DNA from: Scatosoma sp964459515
GTDB lineage: Bacteria > Bacillota > Clostridia > Christensenellales > Borkfalkiaceae
DNA: 21,510 nt
Reading direction: 5' to 3'
Assembly: GCA_964459515.1 (NCBI GenBank)
Contig: CAYWML010000022.1
Span: 1 to 21,510 of the forward strand
In this document: positions 1 through 7,684 of the stretch, in pieces
Numbering within the stretch: the stretch's first letter is position 1
Layout of the letters: the number at the start of each line of letters is the position of its first letter
The notes under the pieces: generated by a model
The model's database searches: none
Told to the model about the DNA's origin: nothing
Seen by the model: only the letters and a program-made list of their open reading frames with translations
Made by a program: the position numbers and the translations under genes

Positions 1-626
1 AGGTCATGGCGCGGCGGGGTGAGGACACCCTGCGCTATGGACCCCTGAAGCCCAAGGGCTTGCGGAACCCGAAAACAGGGAAAACGCCCTATGCGGTCAT
101 TCAGCTCCGCAAGGACAACGCGCAGGGGAGCGTGTATAATCTGGTGGGCTTTCAGACCCACCTGAAATGGCCGGAGCAGAAGCGGGTCTTTACCATGATT
201 CCCGCTTTGCGGAACGCGGAATTTTTGCGCTACGGCGTGATGCACCGAAATACGTTTATTCAGTCACCGAATGTTTTGAAACGCGATTTTTCGGTTAAGA
301 ATAACGGGAACGTTTTTTTTGCAGGACAAATTACGGGCGTAGAGGGGTATGTCGAAAGCGCGGCGAGCGGACTTTTGGCGGCGATACATTTAACGGACAA
401 ATTGCATAAACGTGCAGGGCATGTATTTGACGAACGCACGATTTGCGGCGCGTTGGAAACCCACGTTTCCACGCCGACGAAAGATTTTCAGCCGATGAAT
501 GCCAACTTCGGCATACTTGCTCCGTTGCCTGTGCGGATTAAGGATAAAAAAGAACGCTATCGACGGCTTGCCGAACGCGCGCTTGCGGCGGTACGGGAAG
601 AAATCGAGAAACAAAAAGGAGAATAG
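1..626 (+). CDS. trmFO: TrmFO, tRNA (uracil-54-C5)-methyltransferase, folate-dependent (3' part)
   Basis: This is the C-terminal ~207 residues of the FAD- and methylenetetrahydrofolate-dependent enzyme that makes ribothymidine at position 54 of the tRNA T-loop. The reading frame is already open at the left edge (a Val codon precedes the first Met), so the N-terminal FAD-binding half lies outside the window. Family landmarks visible are the block DTLRYGPLKPKGL, the stretch around VGFQTHLKWPEQKRVF, the segment NAEFLRYGVMHRNTFI, and the FAD-domain closing block FFAGQITGVEGYVESAASG. The gene ends in TAG one base before the hslV start codon, with the hslV ribosome binding site (AAAAGGAGA) inside its last codons, so the two are very likely co-transcribed. 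In Bacillus subtilis trmFO also sits just upstream of the hslVU homologues. Identification is secure; only the 5' truncation by the window edge is unusual. Confidence 0.96.
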   Translation, partial: VMARRGEDTLRYGPLKPKGLRNPKTGKTPYAVIQLRKDNAQGSVYNLVGFQTHLKWPEQKRVFTMIPALRNAEFLRYGVMHRNTFIQSPNVLKRDFSVKNNGNVFFAGQITGVEGYVESAASGLLAAIHLTDKLHKRAGHVFDERTICGALETHVSTPTKDFQPMNANFGILAPLPVRIKDKKERYRRLAERALAAVREEIEKQKGE

Positions 627-627
627 C

Positions 628-1215
628 ATGGAGTTTAGAGGAACGACGATTTGCGCGGTAAAGCGAAACGGCGTGACGGCGATTGCCGGCGACGGACAAG
701 TGACGATGGGCGAATCGGTCATATTCAAAAATACGGCGGTGAAAGTTCGCCGCATATTCGGCGGAAAAGTCATTTTGGGCTTTGCGGGTTCGGTGACGGA
801 CGCATTTGCTTTGACGGAACGCTTCGAGGGGATGCTGAATAAGTTCGGCGGCAATCTCATGCGTTCGGCAGTGGAGCTTGCGGAGCTTTGGCGTAGCGAT
901 AAAATCGGCAGAAAGCTGGACGCGATGATGATCACGGCGGACGAAAGCACGTTGTTGATTCTTTCGGGAACGGGCGAAGTGATCGAGCCGGACGAGGGCG
1001 TATGCGCTATCGGCAGCGGCGGCAATTACGCGCTTGCGGCGGCGCGCGCGCTGTATCAGGAAACCGACTACGACGCGGAGACGATCGCGCGTAAGGCGTT
1101 GAAAATTGCTTCGGAAATTTGCGTGTTCACCAACGATAACATTCGTTGCGAGGTGGTGGGCGAAGCCGCCGTATCGACGAAAAAAACGCGTAAAACGACG
1201 AAAAAGGAGGCGTAA
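628..1215 (+). CDS. hslV: HslV (ClpQ), proteolytic subunit of the HslUV protease
   Basis: 195-residue threonine protease that forms the double-hexamer core of the HslUV ATP-dependent protease in the cytoplasm. After a five-residue propeptide (MEFRG) comes the catalytic Thr6-Thr7 pair. GDGQVT follows at 21-26 (Asp22 corresponds to the active-site Asp), then a lysine near 39, the GFAGSVTDAF block, and GSGGNYALAAARAL near 131. The ATG at 628 is chosen because it has an AAGGAG site at proper spacing and places Thr6 as in the Thermotoga and B. subtilis proteins; a longer in-frame extension from 499 would lie inside trmFO and destroy processing at Thr6. The C-terminus has an unusual lysine/threonine-rich tail (TKKTRKTTKKEA) beyond the normal fold. 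It sits two bases upstream of hslU, as is universal for this pair. Confidence 0.97.
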   Translation: MEFRGTTICAVKRNGVTAIAGDGQVTMGESVIFKNTAVKVRRIFGGKVILGFAGSVTDAFALTERFEGMLNKFGGNLMRSAVELAELWRSDKIGRKLDAMMITADESTLLILSGTGEVIEPDEGVCAIGSGGNYALAAARALYQETDYDAETIARKALKIASEICVFTNDNIRCEVVGEAAVSTKKTRKTTKKEA

Positions 1216-1217
1216 GC

Positions 1218-2525
1218 ATGGATTTATCTCCGAAACAGATCGTAAACAAGCTGGATAAATATATCATCGGGCAGGAAGAAGCGAAAAAAGCGGTGGCAAT
1301 CGCTTTGCGTAATCGGTACAGACGGGCGCAGCTTCCGCCGGAAATCCGCGAGGAAATCACGCCGAAAAACATCATCATGAAAGGACCTACGGGCGTGGGA
1401 AAAACGGAGATCGCTCGCCGCCTTGCCAAATTGGTGAAAGCGCCTTTTGTCAAGGTGGAAGCGACGAAATATACCGAAGTAGGCTATGTCGGTAAGGACG
1501 TCGAGGGCATGATTCGCGATTTGGCGGAGTGCGCGTACCGATTGGTGAAATCGGAAAAGGAAGAAGAGGTGAAAGCGCGCGCGACGGCAATGGCGGAAAA
1601 GCGTATCGTACGCGCGCTCGCGGAAGCGAAGAAAGACGAAAAGGGCGATTTGGCGCAGGACGTGTTCGAGGCTCGCCTTTTGGACGGGCTTCGCAAGGGG
1701 CAGTACGACGGAGCTTTGATCGAAATGGACGTCGTGGATATGCCGCAAACCATGGAGCTCGGACCGGGCGGCGCGGCAATTTCCATCGGCAGCATTTTCG
1801 GCGATATACTTCCGAAAAAGACGAAAAAACGCCGCTTTGCCGTACGGGAGGCTTTTCAAATCGCACTCGGCGAAGAATCGGATAAACTTGTGGACGAGGA
1901 CGCGATTAAGGCGGAGGCTGTCTATCGCGCGGAAAACGACGGCATCGTGTTCATCGACGAGATTGATAAAATCGCAGGCAAAGGCAATCGCGGCGGCGCG
2001 GACGTTTCGCGCGAGGGCGTGCAACGGGATATTTTGCCGATCGTCGAAGGAAGCACGGTCGTGACGAAATACGGCGCGATTAAGACGGATTTTATACTCT
2101 TTATTGCGGCAGGTGCGTTTCACGTTGCGGCGGTGGAAGATCTTATTCCCGAATTGCAAGGGCGTTTCCCCGTTTCCGTAGAGCTGCACAGCTTGACGAA
2201 AGAGGATTTTATTCGTATCCTGTCGGAAACGGAAAATTCGCTTACCTTCCAATACGGGAAGCTGCTCGGCGTGGATAACATCGATTTGCAGTTCGACGAG
2301 GGCGCGATCGAGCGGATTGCCGAAGTGTCGGTAGAGCTGAATTTGACGTCCGAGGACATCGGCGCAAGACGGTTGCATACCGTCATGGAATATCTTTTGG
2401 AGGATATTTCCTTTAATGCAGGCGGCGATTATCCCATGTTTACTTTGCATATCGACCGCAAATACGTGGACGAGCATTTGCAACGGCTGACGGGTGATAG
2501 AAATTTGAAGAAGTACGTCTTGTAA
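1218..2525 (+). CDS. hslU: HslU (ClpY), ATPase/unfoldase subunit of HslUV
   Basis: 435-residue AAA+ unfoldase that caps HslV and feeds it unfolded substrates. Visible motifs in order: N-terminal LSPKQIVNKLDKYIIGQ; Walker A GPTGVGKT at 56-63; pore loop GYVG at 89-92, which grips substrate; the charged, helical I-domain from about 105 to 235, including the MELGPGG-type segment; Walker B with FIDEID at 245-250; the FIAAGAFHVA and LIPELQGRFPVSVEL blocks; sensor-2 GARRLHT from 382; and a C-terminal LKKYVL, the conserved hydrophobic tail that docks into HslV. Length is typical of the family (about 440-470). The ATG lies 2 bp after the hslV stop with AAAAAGGAGG overlapping the hslV end, so the subunits are translationally close. 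Confidence 0.98.
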   Translation: MDLSPKQIVNKLDKYIIGQEEAKKAVAIALRNRYRRAQLPPEIREEITPKNIIMKGPTGVGKTEIARRLAKLVKAPFVKVEATKYTEVGYVGKDVEGMIRDLAECAYRLVKSEKEEEVKARATAMAEKRIVRALAEAKKDEKGDLAQDVFEARLLDGLRKGQYDGALIEMDVVDMPQTMELGPGGAAISIGSIFGDILPKKTKKRRFAVREAFQIALGEESDKLVDEDAIKAEAVYRAENDGIVFIDEIDKIAGKGNRGGADVSREGVQRDILPIVEGSTVVTKYGAIKTDFILFIAAGAFHVAAVEDLIPELQGRFPVSVELHSLTKEDFIRILSETENSLTFQYGKLLGVDNIDLQFDEGAIERIAEVSVELNLTSEDIGARRLHTVMEYLLEDISFNAGGDYPMFTLHIDRKYVDEHLQRLTGDRNLKKYVL

Positions 2526-2593
2526 CAGCCTGTTTTAGCGGATAAGCGGCAACTTATCGGCGCGAACGAAAAATAACGAAAAAGGAAGAAAAC

Positions 2594-3844
2594 ATGATCA
2601 ACATTCCCAAGGGCACGAAAGACGTTCTGCCCGTCGATTCTTATAAATGGCAATACGTGGAAAGCGTGGCGCGCGACGTGGCGCGTCTGTTCTGCTTGAA
2701 AGAAATTCGTACGCCCGTGTTTGAACATACCGAGCTGTTTCAGCGCGGCGTGGGCGATACTTCGGATATCGTGACGAAGGAAATGTATACCTTTAAGGAT
2801 AAAGGCGATCGTTCGATTACGCTGAAACCCGAAGGTACGGCAGGGGCGGTGCGTTCGTTCGTCGAAAACGGCATGTACAGCGGCGTATTGCCCGTAAAAA
2901 TGTACTATATCACGCCGGCTTTCCGTTACGAACGTCCGCAGGCAGGGCGTCTGCGCGAGTTTCACCAATTCGGCGTGGAGTTGTTCGGTTCGAAAAGCGC
3001 GCAAACGGACGCCGAGGCAATTTTGCTTGCCGATACGCTGTTGAAACGGCTCGGCTTGCAGGTGAAGCTGTACATCAATTCCATCGGTTGTCCCGCTTGT
3101 CGCGCCGCGTATAATCGCGCTTTGAAAGCTTTTTTCGAGCCGCACTTGGACGAGCTTTGCTACGATTGCAAAAATCGTTTCGAGAAAAACCCCTTGCGGC
3201 TTTTGGATTGCAAGGAAGAAGTTTGCAAAAAAATCAACGCCGACGCGCCGTCGATTTTGGACTATCTTTGCGAAGAGTGTCGCGCGCATTTTGAAGAGGT
3301 GCAGGGTTGCTTGCAAAGCGCAGGCGTGGCGTATGCGATCTCACCGCGGATCGTGCGCGGCTTGGACTATTACACACGGACGGTATTCGAGTTCGTGGCG
3401 GATGGCATCGGCGCGCAAGGCACGGTTTGCGCAGGGGGCAGATACGACGGCTTGATTGCGGAGTTGGGCGGCAATCCCACGCCTGCCGTGGGCTTTGCGG
3501 CAGGGATCGAGCGGCTGTTGATCGTCATGGAGCAAACGGGCGTACAAATTCCGTTGTCGGAAACGCCTGCGGTGTACGTTGCCGGCATGAACGCCGCTTG
3601 CCGTCGGAAAGCTTTCGAGATTGCTTCTGCGCTTCGCTCGCACGGAATTATCGCGGAGATCGACGAAATGGAACGTTCGGTAAAGGCGCAGTTCAAGTAC
3701 GCGGACAAAATCGGCGCGCGCTACGTGGCGGTTATCGGCGATACGGAGCTGGATTGCGGCGAAATGCGCGTGAAGTGCATGGCTACGGGCGAAAGCGAGA
3801 ACGTGCCGTTTGCCGCGGCTGTGGAATATTTTTCAGGGAAATAA
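2594..3844 (+). CDS. hisS: Histidyl-tRNA synthetase
   Basis: 416-residue class II aminoacyl-tRNA synthetase charging tRNA-His. Visible: N-terminal IPKGTKDVLP; motif 2 with FRYERPQAGRLREFHQFG starting near 110; the histidine-specific block RGLDYYTRTVFEF around 255-267; AGGRYDGL (HisB); and the motif 3 region VGFAAGIERLL, followed by a compact C-terminal anticodon-binding domain. The insertion domain carries several Cys pairs (CPAC, CYDC, CEEC), which I recall as normal for Firmicutes HisRS. A 68-bp gap separates it from hslU; it contains a small imperfect hairpin and an AAAAAGGAAG site before the ATG but no T-box-like leader, so expression probably comes from the upstream operon promoter. Confidence 0.97.
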   Translation: MINIPKGTKDVLPVDSYKWQYVESVARDVARLFCLKEIRTPVFEHTELFQRGVGDTSDIVTKEMYTFKDKGDRSITLKPEGTAGAVRSFVENGMYSGVLPVKMYYITPAFRYERPQAGRLREFHQFGVELFGSKSAQTDAEAILLADTLLKRLGLQVKLYINSIGCPACRAAYNRALKAFFEPHLDELCYDCKNRFEKNPLRLLDCKEEVCKKINADAPSILDYLCEECRAHFEEVQGCLQSAGVAYAISPRIVRGLDYYTRTVFEFVADGIGAQGTVCAGGRYDGLIAELGGNPTPAVGFAAGIERLLIVMEQTGVQIPLSETPAVYVAGMNAACRRKAFEIASALRSHGIIAEIDEMERSVKAQFKYADKIGARYVAVIGDTELDCGEMRVKCMATGESENVPFAAAVEYFSGK

Positions 3845-3871
3845 GCGAAACTGTATACGGAGGAAGAAAAT

Positions 3872-4195
3872 ATGGTAAAATATGTAAATGCAGAGAGTTT
3901 AGAGGAATTGTTGACGGCGACGAAGCAGACGGTATTTTGCGATTTTTGGGCGAGTTGGTGCGGACCTTGCCGCATGCTTGCGCCGATTTACGAAGACGTA
4001 TCGGATAAGTACGAGGATAAAGCGGTGTTCGTGAAGATCGACATCGACGAAGAGGATAGCGAAGCGGCGGCAGTTAAGTACGGGATTACGTCGATACCGC
4101 ACGTAATGGCGTTTAAGAACGGGCAAGCGGTGGACGGCAGTTTGGGTTTCGTGCCGCAGGAAGCTTTGGAAGCATTCGTTGAGAAGAATTTATAA
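3872..4195 (+). CDS. trxA: Thioredoxin
   Basis: 107-residue cytoplasmic disulfide reductase of the thioredoxin fold. The redox site WCGPC is at residues 29-33 (preceded by FWAS) and the cis-proline is in SIPHV at 76. Length matches E. coli TrxA (about 108). It starts 27 bp after the hisS stop behind a good GGAGGA site and is followed within about 12 bp by a strong hairpin, so it is the last gene of the trmFO-hslVU-hisS-trxA transcription unit. The residue after the cis-proline is His instead of the more common Thr, which may tune substrate preference (inference). No thioredoxin reductase gene lies in the window. Confidence 0.95.
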   Translation: MVKYVNAESLEELLTATKQTVFCDFWASWCGPCRMLAPIYEDVSDKYEDKAVFVKIDIDEEDSEAAAVKYGITSIPHVMAFKNGQAVDGSLGFVPQEALEAFVEKNL

Positions 4196-4206
4196 ACGCA
4201 TAGTAA

Positions 4207-4250
4207 GCTGACGGCGGCACGTGGTACGTGCCGCCGTCAGCCTGTTCTTC
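4207..4250 (+). terminator. Intrinsic terminator closing the trmFO-trxA operon
   Basis: A perfect 16-bp GC-rich stem (4207-4222 with 4226-4241) with a 3-nt loop begins 11 bp after the trxA stop. The following CTGTTCTTCGTCTT is pyrimidine-rich rather than a clean T-run, so termination efficiency is uncertain, but the stem is exceptionally stable. Confidence 0.75.
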
Positions 4251-4258
4251 GTCTTGCC

Positions 4259-4784
4259 TTGTCATGGAGCGGAGTCTGCCGCGGAAGAAACGCTCCCGTT
4301 TTGCTTCGTTCGTCATTACGAGGAGCGAAGCGACGTGGTAATCTCGTGGCGAGCCTACGGCTTGCCGCGGAACGCGTGTTCGGAATACCTGCTCCCGTTT
4401 CCGCCTATCGGCGGAGATTGCCGCGGCACATTTGTGCCTCGCAATGACGAGCGTATGTTTTCGCTTCCTCGTCTGTCATTACGAGGAGCGAAGCGACGTG
4501 GTAATCTCGTGGCAAGCCTACGGCTTGCCGCGGAACGCGTGTTCGGAATACCTGCTCCCGTTTCCGCCTATCGGCGGAGATTGCCGCGGCACATTTGTGC
4601 CTCGCAATGACGAGCGTATGTTTTCGCTTCCTCGTCTGTCATTACGAGGAGCGAAGCGACGTGGTAATCTCGCGGCGAGCCTACGGCTTGCCGCGGAACG
4701 CGTGTTCGGAATACCTGCTCCCGTTTCCGCCTAACGGCGGAGATTGCCGCAGTCGCGCGCTTTCGCGCGCTCCTTCGCAATGAC
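4259..4784. repeat. Cluster of three ~140-bp palindromic interspersed repeats plus a decayed fragment
   Basis: Three head-to-tail copies lie at 4312-4448, 4475-4611 and 4638-4784. Each begins GTCATTACGAGGAGCGAAGC and ends with the near-complement of that start (CTCGCAATGAC), so each is an imperfect inverted repeat whose outer ~12 bp and an inner GG(T/C)AATCTC block match on both arms. Internal mini-palindromes occur (GGCAAGCC-TAC-GGCTTGCC in copy 2; CCGCC-TATC-GGCGG in copies 1 and 2). Copies 1 and 2 are nearly identical, and the same 26-bp spacer lies between 1-2 and 2-3, giving a 163-bp tandem period. Copy 3 differs in its right arm (alternating GCGCGC instead of the GGCACA hairpin). At 4259-4311 a collapsed remnant (GTCATGGAGCG then CCGCGGAAGAAACGCTCCCG) is recognisable. 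The short reading frames across this stretch are repeat artefacts, so I see no gene here. The type resembles non-autonomous MITE/REP-like elements. Confidence 0.9.
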
Positions 4785-4844
4785 AGGACAAAACGGTATT
4801 CTCAAAAAAAATCGAAGAAATTTCAAAATATTTCCGAAAAACTA

Positions 4845-4873
4845 TTGACAAATTTTGTCTGTAGTTGTAAAAT
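4845..4873 (+). promoter_or_regulatory. Strong sigma-A promoter for the lipoprotein/HNH unit
   Basis: TTGACA (4845-4850), a 17-bp spacer, then TAAAAT (4868-4873). The region upstream is A/T-rich, like an UP element. Predicted start is about 4880, giving a leader of roughly 110 nt before the ATG at 4990. Confidence 0.8.
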
Positions 4874-4892
4874 GAAAGTGGCAATTGGATTA

Positions 4893-4962
4893 AATACCCT
4901 ATAGGGTATTTTGCCGCGCGTTCCTATATAGTGAAAAACGCATATAGGAACGCGCGGCAAAA
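4893..4962 (+). promoter_or_regulatory. Structured 5' leader: 18-bp palindrome and 21-bp perfect hairpin
   Basis: Directly downstream of the promoter lies a perfect palindrome AATACCCTATAGGGTATT (4893-4910). Overlapping its last two bases is a perfect 21-bp inverted repeat: left arm 4909-4929, 12-nt loop 4930-4941, right arm 4942-4962. The hairpin is followed by A residues, not T, and on the opposite strand it is also not followed by a T-run, so it is not a terminator. It ends about 13 nt before the Shine-Dalgarno site AAGGAGG (4976-4982). The function is not known to me; operator, mRNA stabiliser or translational control element are all possible. Confidence 0.75.
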
Positions 4963-4989
4963 AAACTTGAAAACCAAGGAGGCAAAAAT

Positions 4990-7227
4990 ATGAGAAAATG
5001 CAAAAAAATCTTATTCGGCGTGTTGGCAATTATGGCGAGTGCTATGCTTTCCGCAGGTATTGCGGCTTGCGATGATAAAGACGAAAAAACGCTTTCGTCG
5101 CTTTCCACTGCCACGGAAACTTCGTCGAATACGCAAAACGACGGTAGCAGTTCTTTGTCGAACACGGAAAATGAAAACAGCGATACCACCAGCGAAAACG
5201 ACAGTTCGACTGAAAGTTCGAGCGAGAGTAGTGATGCGCCCAAGGAAGAAAATCAAATTCGCTTCAAAACATTTACGGTGGACGGTGACAACGTTTTTGC
5301 GCCGCAGGCTTTTTCTAACGCGACGACGGAATTTTCTTTTTTGGAAGAAATCGAGGTTTCGGGAAAATCCACGTTCGAGGTGGCGATTGATAAATTCGGC
5401 ATAAATACATCTTTGACAAAGACTGTTCCTTTGCAGGAGGGCGACAATACGTTTTACGTGTTTGAAATGCAGGACGGGGTGGTTGTGCATACCTACACCG
5501 TCACCGTTCGGCGCCGTCCTATATACAGAGTATATTTTAATGCTAACGGCGGAACGGCTGTGGAAGCTCAAACGGTGGAAGAAGACGCTTGCGCGAGTGC
5601 GCCGACAAGCGCAACTACGCGCGCGGGGTATACGTTCGATAAGTGGGATTACGATTTTACACAGCCGATTACGAATTACACGACGGTAAACGCCGTTTGG
5701 ACGGCAAACACCGATACGCCGTATAAGGTGGAGTATTATTTGCAAAATATTGAAAACTACGAATGCACGCTTGCGGAAACGGTAAATAAAACGGGAACGA
5801 CGGATACGACGGCGAATGCCGAAATAAAAACATTTGACCATTTTACGTATAGTGCAGGGTGGACGGACAGCGGCAATATCAATGGCGACGGCTCTACGGT
5901 GCTGAAAGTATACTACACGCGCGATACATATACCGTAACGTTTGACGGCAACGGCGGAGAATTTTCGTGGTATGAAGTGAATTCGTCGAACGGCAACGTA
6001 ATGAAAACGGTGAGATACGGCGACACGGTCGTCGCGCCGACGACATGTGCAAAAACGGGCTATACGTTTGACGATTGGGATAAACCTTTGACGAATATTG
6101 CCGAAGACCAAACGATTACGGCGCAGTGGATAGTCAATCAATATACATTGACAATCGTATTCGGCAACGGCGAAGAAGACAAAACGATTACGCAGGATTA
6201 CGATACGCCTATCGAGTATACGCTTCCTACGGATTTGGAAAGAGGCGGTTACGGGTTTAACGGTTGGAATTTTACTTTGCCTGCGACCATGCCTGCCCGA
6301 GATCTGACAATAACTGCGAATTGGGTGGCATTTTTTGAACATTCCGAAGGCAAGATTACGGATTTGACATGGGCTGCTAGCTATGGCGAAAATAAAATCA
6401 CGGAATTGAAAATTCCTGCCGAAATCGACGGCGAAAAAATTACGGCAATCGGAGATAGTGCATTTTCAGGACGTAGCAGTTTAACGAGTATTGAAATCCC
6501 CGACAGCGTGACGAGTATCGGGGATAGTGCGTTCAGCGGTTGTGACAGTTTAACGAGTATTGAAATACCTAATGGTGTGACGAGTATTAGCGCGTTGGCG
6601 TTCGGGGCGTGTAGATGTTTGACGATTTATTGTGAGGCGGCAAGTCAGCCGAGCGGGTGGAACAATAGATGGAATGGTGGTGAAGAACTTTGTTCTGTTG
6701 TATGGAATTGTAAAAATAACGACGTTGCCGACGACGGATATATTTATACCGTAATAGACAGTATTCGTTACGCGATAAAGGACGGCGAAGCAACTGTCGT
6801 AAATCAACCGAGGAATAATATACAAACGGCAATTATTCCTGCAAGTATTATGTATAAAAATGCTACATATGCAGTGACAAGTATCGGTCAATATGCGTTC
6901 TATGATTGTAGCCGTTTGACGAGCGTAGTAATCGGCGACAGTGTGACGAGTATCGGTAGTAGTGCGTTCTTTGGTTGTAGCAGTTTGACGAGTGTGGTAA
7001 TCGGTAACAGCGTGACGAGTATTGGTGAGAGTGCGTTCTATGATTGTAGCCGTTTGACGAAAGTATATTATAACGGTACGGAAAGCGAGTGGAATGGAAT
7101 TTCTGTTTATTCTTATGGCAACGGCTATTTAACTTCTGCAACGCGGTATTATTACAGTGAGACACAGCCCACGGCTACGGGCAATTATTGGCACTATGAC
7201 GTGAGCGGCTCTATTGCCGTTTGGTAA
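4990..7227 (+). CDS. Surface lipoprotein with InlB B-repeat-like and BspA-type leucine-rich repeats
   Basis: 745-residue predicted cell-surface protein. It starts with a lipoprotein signal peptide: basic n-region MRKCKK, hydrophobic core, and a lipobox ending IAAC, so Cys27 would be lipidated and the protein anchored outside the membrane. Residues ~28-90 are a Ser/Thr/Glu/Asn-rich flexible linker. A cadherin-like beta domain (~93-175) ends in TYTVTVRRRP. Four beta-repeats of the Listeria-Bacteroides (InlB B / Flg_new) style follow at ~179-238, 245-312, 314-380 and 385-446, with YRVYFNANGG, YTVTFDGNGG and AGYTFDKWD signatures. Two blocks of BspA-type LRRs (~463-560 and ~629-705) have the ~23-residue unit VTSIGxxAFxxCxxLTSxxI. 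It closes with the NYWHYD...W tail common in such proteins. Start is fixed by AAGGAGG seven bases before ATG. Such proteins usually mediate adhesion or ligand binding; the partner here is unknown. Third positions look somewhat more A/T-rich than in neighbouring housekeeping genes. Confidence 0.93.
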   Translation: MRKCKKILFGVLAIMASAMLSAGIAACDDKDEKTLSSLSTATETSSNTQNDGSSSLSNTENENSDTTSENDSSTESSSESSDAPKEENQIRFKTFTVDGDNVFAPQAFSNATTEFSFLEEIEVSGKSTFEVAIDKFGINTSLTKTVPLQEGDNTFYVFEMQDGVVVHTYTVTVRRRPIYRVYFNANGGTAVEAQTVEEDACASAPTSATTRAGYTFDKWDYDFTQPITNYTTVNAVWTANTDTPYKVEYYLQNIENYECTLAETVNKTGTTDTTANAEIKTFDHFTYSAGWTDSGNINGDGSTVLKVYYTRDTYTVTFDGNGGEFSWYEVNSSNGNVMKTVRYGDTVVAPTTCAKTGYTFDDWDKPLTNIAEDQTITAQWIVNQYTLTIVFGNGEEDKTITQDYDTPIEYTLPTDLERGGYGFNGWNFTLPATMPARDLTITANWVAFFEHSEGKITDLTWAASYGENKITELKIPAEIDGEKITAIGDSAFSGRSSLTSIEIPDSVTSIGDSAFSGCDSLTSIEIPNGVTSISALAFGACRCLTIYCEAASQPSGWNNRWNGGEELCSVVWNCKNNDVADDGYIYTVIDSIRYAIKDGEATVVNQPRNNIQTAIIPASIMYKNATYAVTSIGQYAFYDCSRLTSVVIGDSVTSIGSSAFFGCSSLTSVVIGNSVTSIGESAFYDCSRLTKVYYNGTESEWNGISVYSYGNGYLTSATRYYYSETQPTATGNYWHYDVSGSIAVW

Positions 7228-7256
7228 AAAAAATCATAACCAAAGGAGAAGAAAGT

Positions 7257-7571
7257 ATGACAACAAGACGAAAGAGAAAGTTGTTGGAGGGAGTCCCTCC
7301 TGTGTGCGCCTATTGTGGCATTACTGAAAAGGAATGCAACGATTATTTTGGAAAAAATCCAAAATTTACGCGAGGTGGACATAGAGGAAAACGTTTAGAG
7401 GTGGATCGAATTGATTCTTCCTTAGACTACATGGCGGGAAACGTATGTTGGGCATGTTATGTGTGCAATAACAGTAAAAGCAATTATTGTAATAGTGCCA
7501 AGGATTTTGAGCCTATTGCTAATGGAATTCGCCAATTTTGGAGAAATCTTGGATATCACCCGAAACCGTAA
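7257..7571 (+). CDS. Small HNH-like / zinc-finger protein
   Basis: 104 residues, starting at the ATG at 7257 behind AAAGGAGAA; an in-frame extension back to 7221 overlaps the lipoprotein stop and has no ribosome site. The protein has a basic N-terminus, a CAYC pair at 17-20, the block LEVDRIDSSLDY (47-58), GNVCWAC (61-67) and a CYVC pair (67-70) followed by NNSKSN. This layout (CxxC, then DRID...Y..GN, then CxxCN..K) matches the treble-clef HNH endonuclease fold seen in phage and mobile-element proteins. The usual catalytic His after Asp is Arg51 here, as also occurs in 'DRID' variants, so activity is uncertain. It lies 29 bp after the lipoprotein gene and before a terminator, so the two are probably co-transcribed. 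No other phage or restriction genes accompany it. Confidence 0.8.
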   Translation: MTTRRKRKLLEGVPPVCAYCGITEKECNDYFGKNPKFTRGGHRGKRLEVDRIDSSLDYMAGNVCWACYVCNNSKSNYCNSAKDFEPIANGIRQFWRNLGYHPKP

Positions 7572-7634
7572 GTGATATAAATGTAAGATATTAACACGAA
7601 ATGATGTGCGTTTGTATATTGCATATTATAAAAC

Positions 7635-7670
7635 AGCGGCTTTGCGCGATTTTCGCACAAAGCCGCTTTT
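7635..7670 (+). terminator. Terminator after the lipoprotein/HNH unit
   Basis: A 15-bp stem with one C/A mismatch (7635-7649 with 7653-7667), 3-nt TTT loop, then TTT and a pyrimidine-rich tail. It lies 63 bp after the HNH-like gene and closes the unit before the second repeat cluster. Confidence 0.75.
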
Positions 7671-7684
7671 CCGCTCTCTCGTTT

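Noticed and set aside
499..627. Upstream in-frame extension of hslV
   Set aside because: Lies inside trmFO in another frame and would bury the catalytic Thr that must be exposed by processing.
1224..2483. 419-codon open frame on the minus strand inside hslU
   Set aside because: Same cause: mirror of a strongly biased gene, His/Arg/Phe-rich, no ribosome site or family match.
4221..4783. Several short open frames with similar protein sequences
   Set aside because: They are translations of the palindromic repeat, identical between copies because the DNA repeats; no starts with ribosome sites.
4312..4784. CRISPR array
   Set aside because: Units are ~137-147 bp imperfect palindromes and the 26-bp spacers are identical to each other, the opposite of CRISPR; no cas genes.
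4893..4962. Intrinsic terminator
   Set aside because: The hairpin is followed by A residues on + and by AAAATACCC on -, with no T-run on either strand, and it lies between promoter and gene.
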